Part shown: one piece after another, positions 32,166-40,554 of the stretch
Numbering within the stretch: position 1 is the stretch's first letter
How the letters are laid out: every line of letters starts with the position of its first letter
NCBI RefSeq assembly: GCF_042432815.1
Contig: NZ_JBHLWM010000001.1
Coordinates: forward strand, 434,001 to 498,000
From: Rhodopseudomonas telluris
GTDB taxonomy: Bacteria > Pseudomonadota > Alphaproteobacteria > Rhizobiales > Xanthobacteraceae
Direction of reading: 5' to 3'
Length of the DNA stretch: 64,000 nt
Position numbers and translations under genes: made by a program
The notes under the pieces: generated by a model
Database searches by the model: none
Seen by the model: the letters and a program-made list of their open reading frames with translations, nothing else
What the model was told of the DNA's origin: nothing

Positions 32166-33149
32166 ATGACCTTGCTGTTCGACAAGGCCGATCTGCAAGA
32201 CGATGCACCGCTGGTGCCGACGAATGCGGCCGAGAGCGCCGCGCCGGCGCGTCGCCGTGTGATCGAGATCGGCCTGGTCAACAACATGAGCGACGCGGCG
32301 CTCCGCGCCACCGAGCGGCAATTCATGCAATTGCTGCGCGACGGAGCCGAGGGCCAGACCGTGCGGCTGCATTGCTTCGCGCTGCCCTCGGTGACGCGCT
32401 CGCAGGCGGCACGCCAGCGCATCGCCAGCCTCTACACCGACATCGCAGAGATCGACGCGCTGCAGCTCGACGGCCTGATCGTCACCGGCGCAGAGCCGCG
32501 TGCCGCGACGCTGCAAGGCGAGCCGTATTGGGACGAGATGCGGGCGCTGGTGGATTGGGCCGAGGCGCATACGCGCTCGACGATCTGGTCGTGCCTCGCC
32601 GCGCATGCCGCGGTGTTGCATCTCGACGGCGTCGAGCGTCAGCGGCTGCCGCAGAAATGTTCGGGCGTCTATGGCTGCGACCTGATGGACGACGACGCAC
32701 TCCTGGCTGGCCTGCCGGCCCAACCGCGCGTTCCGCATTCCCGGCTCAACGATCTGCCGGCCGAGAAGCTGGCCGCCGCGGGCTACACGATGCTGACGCA
32801 GGCGCAGGGGGCCGGCGTCGACATCTTCACGCGCCAGACCCGTAGCCGCTTCGTGTTCTTCCAGGGCCACCCGGAATACGACATCTGCTCCTTGCAGCGG
32901 GAGTATCTGCGCGACATCGGACGCTATCTGACTGGCGAGCGGCAGGACTATCCCGATGTGCCGGTCGATTACTTCGACGATGAAACCGAGCAGGCGCTTC
33001 AGATGTTGCGCGCGGAGGCCGAGGCCCGCCGCGATCCAGCGCTGATCGCCAAGCTGCCTTCATTGACGCTGCGCGCAGACGTGGCCGAAGCGGTCGAAGG
33101 AACCGCGTCGGCGCTATTCCGCAACTGGCTGACGATGCTGGCGCAGTAA
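32166..33149 (+). CDS. Homoserine O-acyltransferase, MetA/HTS family
   Basis: 327 residues. HTS-type class I glutamine amidotransferase-like fold: LVNNMSDAALRATERQFMQLL near the start, the catalytic Cys in IWSCLAAHAAVLHLDG (about 140), the His in FFQGHPEYDICSLQREY (about 235). It activates homoserine by acyl transfer from acetyl- or succinyl-CoA. Sequence is divergent from E. coli MetA, and family members using either acyl donor exist. Coupled to the sulfhydrylase gene. It could serve methionine synthesis or feed a homoserine-derived product. Confidence 0.88.
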   Translation: MTLLFDKADLQDDAPLVPTNAAESAAPARRRVIEIGLVNNMSDAALRATERQFMQLLRDGAEGQTVRLHCFALPSVTRSQAARQRIASLYTDIAEIDALQLDGLIVTGAEPRAATLQGEPYWDEMRALVDWAEAHTRSTIWSCLAAHAAVLHLDGVERQRLPQKCSGVYGCDLMDDDALLAGLPAQPRVPHSRLNDLPAEKLAAAGYTMLTQAQGAGVDIFTRQTRSRFVFFQGHPEYDICSLQREYLRDIGRYLTGERQDYPDVPVDYFDDETEQALQMLRAEAEARRDPALIAKLPSLTLRADVAEAVEGTASALFRNWLTMLAQ

Positions 33150-33200
33150 CGTCGATTCATCAGCGCCGAGCTTGCGAACTCAGGCCGTTCCGTTTCCATC

Positions 33201-33290
33201 CGTCATGCACGGCCTCGTGCCGGGCATCCACGTCTTGCTGACGGAAATACGGATAAAGAGTGGATGGCCGGGACAGCCCGGCCATGACGG
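33201..33290. repeat. Palindromic element, CCCGGGCTCGTCCCGGG family
   Basis: CGTCATGCACGGCCTCGTGCC ... TCCACGTC and AGTGGATGGCCGGGACAGCCC ... GGCCATGACGG form the inverted repeat. It lies between the HTS gene and the convergent flippase gene, separating the biosynthetic locus from the polysaccharide locus. Confidence 0.82.
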
Positions 33291-33337
33291 CATTCCGGGC
33301 ATATGTCGTAAGTCGCTGAGCTCGTCGCCGAGCCGCT

Positions 33338-34807
33338 TCACTCCGCGCGAAGCGGGGTGCGGCCGCGGCGCAGGCGGGTCATGAGGCGCAACACCGAGCC
33401 GTCGATGCCGGTCATGCTCTTGGCTGCGCCGCGCAGCAACAGCGCCAGGGTGACGAACGACACGGTGGTCGCTGCCACGGCGCCGGTGATGCCGAACATC
33501 GGGATCAGGATGAAGAAGCCGACCGCCCGCATCAGGACGGTGCCGCCGACGATCGCCAGATAGCTGCCCTCATGTCCGGTCAGCATCAGGATCGAGCCCG
33601 ACGGGCCGGCCGCCGCGACCGCCGCCGTACCGATCGTGAGCAGCGCCAGCGCGCCGTAATACGGCACGTAGTCGGCGTTGAAGGCCATCAGGATCCAGTG
33701 GCCGCCGCCGAGCACGACCATCAGCCCGCCGATCACGATCGCCAGCGTGATCAGCGCGACGGAGTCGAGCAGACTGTCGAGCTGGCGATACTGGCGATTG
33801 TAGTACAGGTTGGGGAAGTGGCGCGTGGAGAAGATGTAGACCGCGCCGGTCGCCATCGCGAACGCGTTGGCGATCCGTGTCGTGACGAAATAGGCGCCGG
33901 CGACGGTCGGGCTCATCAGATAGCCGATGATCACGACGTCGGCATATTGGTTAGCGGCCTCCAGCGCGCCGGAGATCCACAACTTGGTCGATCGCGCCAT
34001 CCACGTGCGCAGATCGAAACGCGAGCTGGAGCGCCCGATCCCGGGGAACTGCGCGCGGACGCGGCGGCGCAGGAGCGCCATCTGGATCAGCATGGTGATG
34101 CTCGCCATCGCCGCCATGCTCAGGAAGATCCGATACATCTCGATCGGCGCGCCGAGCGCGTAGCTGACCACGATGTAGAGCATCGGGCACAGCGCCACGG
34201 GCAGATAGGTCAGGCCGTCGCCGACCCAGACGCCGATTGCGCCGCGCGCGAAGTGCGAGGATGTCAGCAGCAGCGAATAGCAGACCAGATACAGCGTCGC
34301 CGCGAGCGCCAGCGCGATGTCGTGTTCGGCCGCGAACCAGACGAAGAACGGCAGCCCGATCAGCGCGACGCCGATCAGCGAGGCGAGGGCGGTGAACGTC
34401 ATGGCGCCTTTCAGCGTCGCCTCGTCGTTTGCCGCGCTGAACTCGCTCCAGGACCGGGTGATGAAGATCTGCTGGCCGAAGGTGGCGATGACGCTGAGCA
34501 GGCCGGCGGCGCTGAACAGCATCGAATAGGTGCCGAAATCGTGGCGGCTGAGCATCCGCGCCGCGAGCGTCACCAGCGCCAGATTCGCGATCGTGATCGC
34601 CACGCGCAACGCGAATGCGCCCGTCATGGTGCGAACCGCGACGTTGCTGCGGAGGCCGACAAATCTGTCGATCGGAATGGTGAACTTCACAGGTTGAGCC
34701 TGACCGGAGCGGAACTTCAGAAGTGACGAAACGACGGCCACGCCGCGCTTCGTCAGCGATGTGCCGGAACGGCGATGTGACATCGACACGCTGGCATCGT
34801 ATTGCAA
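33338..34807 (-). CDS. Oligosaccharide/polysaccharide flippase (Wzx/MATE-like)
   Basis: 489 residues with about 12-14 hydrophobic segments from residue 60 to 470, e.g. VAVRTMTGAFALRVAITIANLALVTLAARMLSRHDFGTYSML, the typical N-terminal helix of polysaccharide flippases. It moves lipid-linked repeat units across the inner membrane. The N-terminal 45 residues are polar and may be too long; ATG at 34783 is an alternative start. It is the last gene of the minus-strand part of the exopolysaccharide locus, read away from a VanZ-like gene. Confidence 0.88.
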   Translation of the reverse strand: MQYDASVSMSHRRSGTSLTKRGVAVVSSLLKFRSGQAQPVKFTIPIDRFVGLRSNVAVRTMTGAFALRVAITIANLALVTLAARMLSRHDFGTYSMLFSAAGLLSVIATFGQQIFITRSWSEFSAANDEATLKGAMTFTALASLIGVALIGLPFFVWFAAEHDIALALAATLYLVCYSLLLTSSHFARGAIGVWVGDGLTYLPVALCPMLYIVVSYALGAPIEMYRIFLSMAAMASITMLIQMALLRRRVRAQFPGIGRSSSRFDLRTWMARSTKLWISGALEAANQYADVVIIGYLMSPTVAGAYFVTTRIANAFAMATGAVYIFSTRHFPNLYYNRQYRQLDSLLDSVALITLAIVIGGLMVVLGGGHWILMAFNADYVPYYGALALLTIGTAAVAAAGPSGSILMLTGHEGSYLAIVGGTVLMRAVGFFILIPMFGITGAVAATTVSFVTLALLLRGAAKSMTGIDGSVLRLMTRLRRGRTPLRAE

Positions 34808-34945
34808 CTTACTCTAATTGGAGTCACTTCGGTGGCGTGCCAAATGATAATTGCGTGTAGGGTAAAGACTCGCGGTATCCGTGTCCGAAATATCCGCAGA
34901 GGGCTGCGCTGTTAACCATGGGAAGACGTGACGAGACGAGGATTG

Positions 34946-35305
34946 ATGGAGCAGCTTCCGGCGAAATTCGAAGTGTTGCTGCGTATTGCTGCGTGGCTGT
35001 GTCTGGCCTTCATCGCGATGGCGACGCTCAGTCCGCTGGGACTGCGGCCGACCACCGGTTGGCCGCCATCGATCGAGCGCTTTCTCGCCTTCGCGGTCGT
35101 CGGCGGATTGTTCGCGATGGCCTATCCTCGCTACATCATTCTGGCGGCCGTCGTCGTGCTCGGTGCTGCGGCGCTGTTCGAGGTTCTCCAGGTGCTGACT
35201 CCGTCGCGGCACGGCCGGGTGTTCGATGCCGCGGTGAAGCTGTGCGGCGGCTCGTTCGGACTGATCGCGGGCTGGTTGCTGGTGCGCTGGATTCCGCGGC
35301 GCTGA
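34946..35305 (+). CDS. VanZ-like membrane protein
   Basis: About 119 residues with four hydrophobic helices: LLRIAAWLCLAFIAMATLSP, FLAFAVVGGLFAMAYP, YIILAAVVVLGAAALFEVLQ and GSFGLIAGWLLVRWI. The motif FEVLQVLTPSRHGRVFDAAVKLCGG resembles the VanZ family core (E-x-x-Q ... R...D...N/G). ATG at 34946 has GAGG 4 bases upstream; GTG at 34928 would add MTRRGL. The gene stands alone on the plus strand within the polysaccharide locus. Function in such loci is unknown. Confidence 0.7.
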   Translation: MEQLPAKFEVLLRIAAWLCLAFIAMATLSPLGLRPTTGWPPSIERFLAFAVVGGLFAMAYPRYIILAAVVVLGAAALFEVLQVLTPSRHGRVFDAAVKLCGGSFGLIAGWLLVRWIPRR

Positions 35306-35316
35306 CGCGTTAGGCC

Positions 35317-36837
35317 TCAGCGGCTTGGCGCGCCGGCCGGTTCGCCGAAGCGGCTCGGGAGCCGTAGCGCCTCGATCTTCGGCTGAATGATGGTGCCGTC
35401 GATCAACTCCAGCCGACCGCAACGATTCAGCGTGTGCAGCTTGCGGCCCGGCCAGCGCGGACCTGGCGTGACCGTGTGCTGCACGGTCTGGCTGAAGCGC
35501 GTCGGCGACAGCTCGGTGATCTCGGCGAGACCGAGCGCGCTGCCGTAGCCGTGAGTGCAGTCCTGCACCGGCCGCCACAGCCGGCCGTTGCGGCGAACGA
35601 AATGGCCGGCCGGGCGCGCGCTGGCCCGATCCACCAGGGCGGGACGCTGCGCGTGCGGCTGCCATGGCCCGAACAGATCGTCGGCATAGTAGATCGACAG
35701 CGTGTCGGAATAGCCGCCGGCGCCGTCGCGGGTCGCGCCGAACATGTAGTTGAGGCCGTCGTGCTGCACGATCGTGGCGTCGGCGAATTCGACGCCCGCC
35801 AGCAGCGTCGCGTGGCGCTCCCAGCGGTGCGGGAACTCGGCGCACCGATAGATGGTCACCTCGTGCTCGGCGCTGCTCTCCGGGATCATCCAGAGTTCGT
35901 CCTGATGCACGATCAGGAACGGATAGGACAGGTGCCAGGATTCCTCGAGCACGGGGATCGCCGCGCCGATCGGCCCTTGGGGGCCGAACTCGATCGCCGA
36001 GATGAAGCCTTTGCCGACGTGATGGTCGAGCTCCTCGACGAACACGAAGGTGCGGCCCTTCCAGGTGACGGGAAATGGATCGGCGTAGAACCGGTTCGCC
36101 GGACTCGGCACGGCGCGCCAGTCGGGGCCCGAGAGGTCCCCCGAATTCCAGATGCCGGCATCGTCGGTGTGACGCCATCCGATGCGCCAATGCGGCGAGT
36201 AGCAGCAGAGCCGATAGATGCGCCGAGCCAGGCTGCTGGCGAGGCCGCGCAGCACGAACGCCGCCGGCGACCGCACGGTGCGAGGTGACGTGAACGGGTG
36301 CGGCGGCGCGGTCGGCACGCCCGTTTCGAGCGCGCCCTTCAGCAGCGTTGCGGTGCGGGCCATCACCGTTCCGAGCGCGCCGCCGAGGCCTTCGGCGGCT
36401 TCGCCCGAGGGCTTGCCCGACCACAGCACGGCGCCGCTGATGTCGTCGTGGATTTCGATCAGCGGCAGATCGCCTGCCACGATCGCGGCGAGCGCCGCAT
36501 CCTCCCCCGCGACGCCGTCATACAGCGGCCGCAAGTACATCCGCGGCGTCCGCGCCGGATCGCGCGGCATCGCGGTGAAGTCGATGACGACATCGGGTGT
36601 CTCCGGCGGCTGCCGGTTCTCTTGCGCGAAGGCGGGATCGGAATCCGCCCCGCAGGCGCGGCCGCGGCGGAGCAGCATGCGCTCGAGATCGAGCAGGGCT
36701 TCGAGGCCGGCGGGGCGGGTGTCGTCGGCGTGCACCCAGACGATCTGCAGTCGCGGGCCGACGTCGCCGAGCAGCGTCGTCAGATGGCGCATCCAGCGCC
36801 GTGGTCGGCGATCGTCGAAACGGAGTTCAACCAGCAC
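35317..36837 (-). CDS. Glucosamine inositolphosphorylceramide transferase-like protein
   Basis: About 506 residues. The C-terminal 280 residues form a five-bladed propeller-like domain (ANRFYADPFPVTWKGRTFVFVEEL, SWHLSYPFLIVHQDELWMIPESSAEHEVTIYRC, FADATIVQHDGLNYMFGATRDG, SARPAGHFVRRNGRLWRPVQDCTHGYGSAL) known from this transferase-related family in polysaccharide loci; the N-terminal part resembles formyltransferase-like domains. I prefer the GTG start at 36837: GGGGGAAGG lies 7 bases upstream and the overlap with the preceding gene falls to 11 bases, against 62 with ATG 36888. The exact reaction is unknown. Confidence 0.72.
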   Translation of the reverse strand: MLVELRFDDRRPRRWMRHLTTLLGDVGPRLQIVWVHADDTRPAGLEALLDLERMLLRRGRACGADSDPAFAQENRQPPETPDVVIDFTAMPRDPARTPRMYLRPLYDGVAGEDAALAAIVAGDLPLIEIHDDISGAVLWSGKPSGEAAEGLGGALGTVMARTATLLKGALETGVPTAPPHPFTSPRTVRSPAAFVLRGLASSLARRIYRLCCYSPHWRIGWRHTDDAGIWNSGDLSGPDWRAVPSPANRFYADPFPVTWKGRTFVFVEELDHHVGKGFISAIEFGPQGPIGAAIPVLEESWHLSYPFLIVHQDELWMIPESSAEHEVTIYRCAEFPHRWERHATLLAGVEFADATIVQHDGLNYMFGATRDGAGGYSDTLSIYYADDLFGPWQPHAQRPALVDRASARPAGHFVRRNGRLWRPVQDCTHGYGSALGLAEITELSPTRFSQTVQHTVTPGPRWPGRKLHTLNRCGRLELIDGTIIQPKIEALRLPSRFGEPAGAPSR

Positions 36838-38149
36838 GACGTGATCCTTCCCCCTTGGACCGGATCGTCTGCTCGATGAGGTGGACATATTCGTCGACCA
36901 TCGCGTCGACCGAATAGAGCGTCTTCAGGCCGTCGCCCGCTCGGCGCAGCTGCGACGCGAGGGCGGGATCGCCGAGCACGCGCGCGATTGCGGCACCGAG
37001 CGCCGGCGTGTCGGAAGCCTCGACCAGCAGTGCGGCCGGCTCGCCCTGATACGACAGCACTTCGCGCAGCACCGGCAGATCGTTCGCCACGACCGGCACG
37101 CCCGCATGGGCGGCTTCGACGGCGGCGAGCCCGAAGGTTTCGGCCAGCGAGGGAAACACGAAGACGTCGAGGCAGGCGAGAAAGTTCGCGACCTGCTCGG
37201 GCGAGATCTCGCCGACGAAGCGAACCCGCTCGGCGACGCCGAGCTCGGCAGCGAGATCGCGCAGCCGCGCCTCGTCGGGCCCCTGGCCGGCCAGTGCCAG
37301 CGTCCAGTCCGGATGCGCCGGCAGCACGCGCAGCGCAGCGTCGAGCTGCTTCAGCGGATGCAGCCGCGCCACCGAGCCGAGCACGGTCGCGTCGGGCGCC
37401 AGGCCGAAATGGCGGCGAGCCTCGTCTTTCGACAGCGTCGGGCGCTTCTGGTCGAAGCCGTGCGGCACATGCGTCAGGCGCGTGCGATAGCCATCCGGGT
37501 AACGCGAATAGTCGCGCAACATGTCTTGCGAGTTCACGGTGATCCGCGCGAATACGCCGAGCTGTCCCATCACGCGGTCGATGCCGCGCAGCCAGGCGGG
37601 CATGGTCAGACGCGCCGATACCTGATTGGCGATCACCGGCGCGGGTCCGGCCAGCCGCGCGACCGCGCCGCCGATCGCATTGCCGTAGTGCTGAAACGTC
37701 AGGATCACGTCGGGCCGGATCTGCCGGATGCGTTGATGCAGCGTGCCGAGAAACCGCAGGAAGGATAGCGGGTCGCCGGGCCGTCGCGCCGCGCAGTACA
37801 CGGTCTGCGGTGGCTCGTCGAACGACCGCGACTGCCGGAAGAAGAATAGATTGTGGACGTCATAGCCGCGTGCCGCGAGGCCTGCGCCGACCAGACGCGA
37901 GATTTCCTGCGCGCCCGCGTTCTCCGCCTGGGTCTGCACCAGCAGCACGCGCGCCCGCTGCGGCTTGCCCGAAATCGCCTCCGCGGCGTCGTCCGGCGCC
38001 GATCGCTCGCCGGATTCGCGGCGCGCGAGGGCGAGGCCGCTGCGGGCCCGGCTGTCCTGATCGCGGGTCATCGGAGATGGCGTCGGCAAAACTTCGTCCA
38101 ATGGGCCGGCCGTGAGGCGCCGGTTCAAGGTTAATGAAGAGTTACGCAT
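36827..38149 (-). CDS. Glycosyltransferase family 4
   Basis: 440 residues, GT-B fold. The first 65 residues are polar and poorly conserved; ATG at 38071 (MTRDQDSRARSG) is an alternative start. The GT4 core: VLLVQTQAENAGAQEISRLVGAGLAARGYDV, GSVARLHPLKQLDAALRVLPAHP, VRFVGEISPEQVANFLACLDVFVFPSLAETFGLAAVEAAHAGVPVVANDLPVLREVL, including the E-x7-E motif. It adds a sugar to the lipid-linked repeat unit. Upstream of and overlapping the GINT-like gene, so the two are co-translated. Confidence 0.92.
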   Translation of the reverse strand: MRNSSLTLNRRLTAGPLDEVLPTPSPMTRDQDSRARSGLALARRESGERSAPDDAAEAISGKPQRARVLLVQTQAENAGAQEISRLVGAGLAARGYDVHNLFFFRQSRSFDEPPQTVYCAARRPGDPLSFLRFLGTLHQRIRQIRPDVILTFQHYGNAIGGAVARLAGPAPVIANQVSARLTMPAWLRGIDRVMGQLGVFARITVNSQDMLRDYSRYPDGYRTRLTHVPHGFDQKRPTLSKDEARRHFGLAPDATVLGSVARLHPLKQLDAALRVLPAHPDWTLALAGQGPDEARLRDLAAELGVAERVRFVGEISPEQVANFLACLDVFVFPSLAETFGLAAVEAAHAGVPVVANDLPVLREVLSYQGEPAALLVEASDTPALGAAIARVLGDPALASQLRRAGDGLKTLYSVDAMVDEYVHLIEQTIRSKGEGSRRAG

Positions 38150-38487
38150 TGTGTGGGCGGTTTACAGGAAATGTCTGCGGTCCGGGTGAGTATCCTTGTA
38201 TGCGGTTAATCTGAAGGATCTCTGCGCGAAACGTCGCGCGGCTGTTCCGGTTGCGATCGGTGTTAATCGATCGTCAATGCACCCCCGGCGCCGACGCGTA
38301 ACCGCCGATTAACCCTAGTTCTTTACTTTGTAGTCAGTGTGCAAAGCGGCTCAGGCGTAGTCCGGATGGGTTCGGCGGCTGCCGCGGGCATCGGCATCGA
38401 CGCAATCGCGGCGCGTCGCCGCAGTTACATCATCGGCCTTCGCGGCTCATGATCCGGGTTCGTAGATCCAGCGAGTTGTAAAGTATC
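38150..38487. other. 338-base divergent control region of the exopolysaccharide genes
   Basis: No gene seen. It separates the GT4 gene (minus) from the GumC-like gene (plus). GGTTAATC (38204-38211) and GATTAACC (38307-38314) are inverted copies about 100 bases apart. The AT-richer TTCTTTACTTTGTAGT near 38319-38335 could be promoter DNA. Nothing firmer is visible. Confidence 0.5.
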
Positions 38488-40554
38488 ATGTCGCCCAAGC
38501 CGACTTCGCCCGAAGTGCCGACAGACCGGATCTCCGACGGGATCGATTTCAGGAACGTGCTCGGCATTCTGTCGCGGCGGCGGAGCTGGGTGATCGGCAT
38601 CCCGGCGGTGCTGTGCGGCATCGTGGTGGCGTATCTGCTGGTGGCGCATCCGTCCTACACCGGAACCGCGCAGGTGTTCGTCGATCCGCGCGATCAGTAC
38701 ACGCCGAAGGACGACCCGCTGCAGAATTCGGTTCCCGGCGACGGCCTGTTGCTGGTGGAAAGCCAGCTCAAGATCATCACCTCGAACGAGGTGCTGAACC
38801 GCGTCATCGAGCAGCTCAAGCTGCAGGACGATCCCGAATTCAACGGCGAGCGAATTACGATCGGGCGGCTAGTAAAATCGGTGATCGGTCTCGGCCGAAC
38901 CGAAGACCGCGCGCTGGTGACGCTGCGCAATCTGCGCAAGAACGTCGCGACGAAGCGGATCGACCGCTCCTTCGTGATCGATATTCTGGCGTCGGCCGAT
39001 ACGGCGCCGCGCGCGGCGGCGCTCGCCAACGCGGTGGCGACCTCGTATCTCGAAGAGCAGGCCGGCGCCAATTCGGCATTTCAGCGCCGCACCTCGGAGG
39101 CGATTTCGGCGCAACTCGGCAAGCTAAGACAGGAAGTGAAGCGCGGCGAAGAGGCGGTCGCGGCCTTCAAGGCGGCCAACAATCTGGTCGGTTCCCGCAG
39201 CCGCATGGTGACCGAGCAGCAGCTCGACGAAGTCAATACGCAACTCACCAACGCCAAGACGCGCCTCGCCGACGCGCAGGCGCGTGTCCGCCTGATCGAA
39301 ACCATCGAGCATGGCGACGCCGGTCTCGAAGCGCTGCCGGAAGCGATCCAGTCGGCCGCGATCGTGCAGCTTCGGTCGCGGCTCGCCGACGTGTCGCGCG
39401 AGGAAGCGCAGCTCGCGCAGATCGACGGACCGAACCACCCGGCGCTGCAGGCGGCGCGCGCGCAGGTGCGGGACGCGCAGGCGGCGATCCAGCGCGAGCT
39501 GAAGAACATCGCGCGCTCGGTGCGGAATACCGAGGCCAGCGAACGGACCAATGTGCAGAACCTGCAGGCCAATTTCGACGCGTTGAAGAAGCAGTCGGAG
39601 ACCAACGACAAGGCGATGGTTCCGCTGCGCGAACTCGAGCGCAAGGCGGAGTCGAGCCGCATCGTGTACGAGAGCTTCCTCGCCAAGGCGAAGACCGCCG
39701 AGGAACGCCAGGGCATCGACACCACCAACATCCGCCTGATCTCGCGCGCCACCACGCCGGAGAGCAAGAGCTGGCCGCCGACGCTGATCATGCTGGCGGC
39801 GGCGCTGTTCGCCGGCATCACCATCGGCATCGCGGCGGCGCTGGCGCGCGACGCGTTCGATCGTCCGGGCCTCGAGCCGGATCCCGAAGCCGTGCCGGAT
39901 GCGCCGGCGCTGGCGCCCGCCGACGTGGTCGCCTCCGCGCCAGCGCCGCGGCCGGCCGTGGTTCAAAGCAAGGTCGGCCGTCTTGCGGCGCTCGGCGAAG
40001 AGCTGCTCGCGGCGCCGAAGGGCACCACCATCGTGCTGGTGCAGGTCCAGCGCGGCGCGTGGCTCGACGACGTCGCGCTGCAGCTCGCCCGCACCGTCAT
40101 CGCCAACCGGCTGGATGTGATGCTGGTCGACGCCGATCTCGCCCGTCATTCGACCACCTCGCGGCTCGGCTTCGACAAGGCGCCCGGCCTGCGTGACGTG
40201 ATGAACGGCGCCGCCGACGTTCATCACGTCGTCCGGCTGCACAAGCCGACCGCGATGCGTGTCGTCCCGGTCGGGCTGTCGGCGCTGGCCGCGCGCGATC
40301 CGCGAGCCAGGCAGGCGCTGTCCGCCGCGCTGCAGCAGCTCCGCGTGTTCGACCGCGTCATCGTCGACGGCGGCGAGATGGGCGGGTCGGCTTCCGAATT
40401 CGGCCTGTACTACATGGCCGACGAGGTCGTGTTCCTGTCGCAGGGCGCGGGCGGCAAGAGCGAGGATGCGGCGATCCTGGTCGAACTGCTGCGCCATCGC
40501 CAGGTCAAGGCGCGCGTGGTGATCGTCGAGCCGGACGTCTCGGTGGCGGCATGA
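38488..40554 (+). CDS. Polysaccharide co-polymerase (GumC/Wzc-like) with degenerate kinase domain
   Basis: 688 residues. Wzz domain with TM1 (WVIGIPAVLCGIVVAYLLVA, about 33-52), a long coiled coil (about 195-390), proline-containing TM2 (TLIMLAAALFAGITIGIAAAL, about 432-452), then a cytoplasmic BY-kinase-like domain. The Walker A' VMLVDADL (about 543) and a Walker B-like VIVDGGEM (about 625) are kept, but the P-loop position reads VQVQRGAWLDDVA with no GxxGxGK[ST], and no C-terminal tyrosine cluster exists. It controls chain length and export of the polysaccharide, presumably without autophosphorylation. Its stop overlaps the next gene's ATG. Confidence 0.9.
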   Translation: MSPKPTSPEVPTDRISDGIDFRNVLGILSRRRSWVIGIPAVLCGIVVAYLLVAHPSYTGTAQVFVDPRDQYTPKDDPLQNSVPGDGLLLVESQLKIITSNEVLNRVIEQLKLQDDPEFNGERITIGRLVKSVIGLGRTEDRALVTLRNLRKNVATKRIDRSFVIDILASADTAPRAAALANAVATSYLEEQAGANSAFQRRTSEAISAQLGKLRQEVKRGEEAVAAFKAANNLVGSRSRMVTEQQLDEVNTQLTNAKTRLADAQARVRLIETIEHGDAGLEALPEAIQSAAIVQLRSRLADVSREEAQLAQIDGPNHPALQAARAQVRDAQAAIQRELKNIARSVRNTEASERTNVQNLQANFDALKKQSETNDKAMVPLRELERKAESSRIVYESFLAKAKTAEERQGIDTTNIRLISRATTPESKSWPPTLIMLAAALFAGITIGIAAALARDAFDRPGLEPDPEAVPDAPALAPADVVASAPAPRPAVVQSKVGRLAALGEELLAAPKGTTIVLVQVQRGAWLDDVALQLARTVIANRLDVMLVDADLARHSTTSRLGFDKAPGLRDVMNGAADVHHVVRLHKPTAMRVVPVGLSALAARDPRARQALSAALQQLRVFDRVIVDGGEMGGSASEFGLYYMADEVVFLSQGAGGKSEDAAILVELLRHRQVKARVVIVEPDVSVAA

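Noticed and set aside
26913..33149. Rhizobitoxine-type pathway
   Set aside because: The aminotransferase plus sulfhydrylase pair recalls RtxA, but there is no RtxA-type fusion and no RtxC-type desaturase here.
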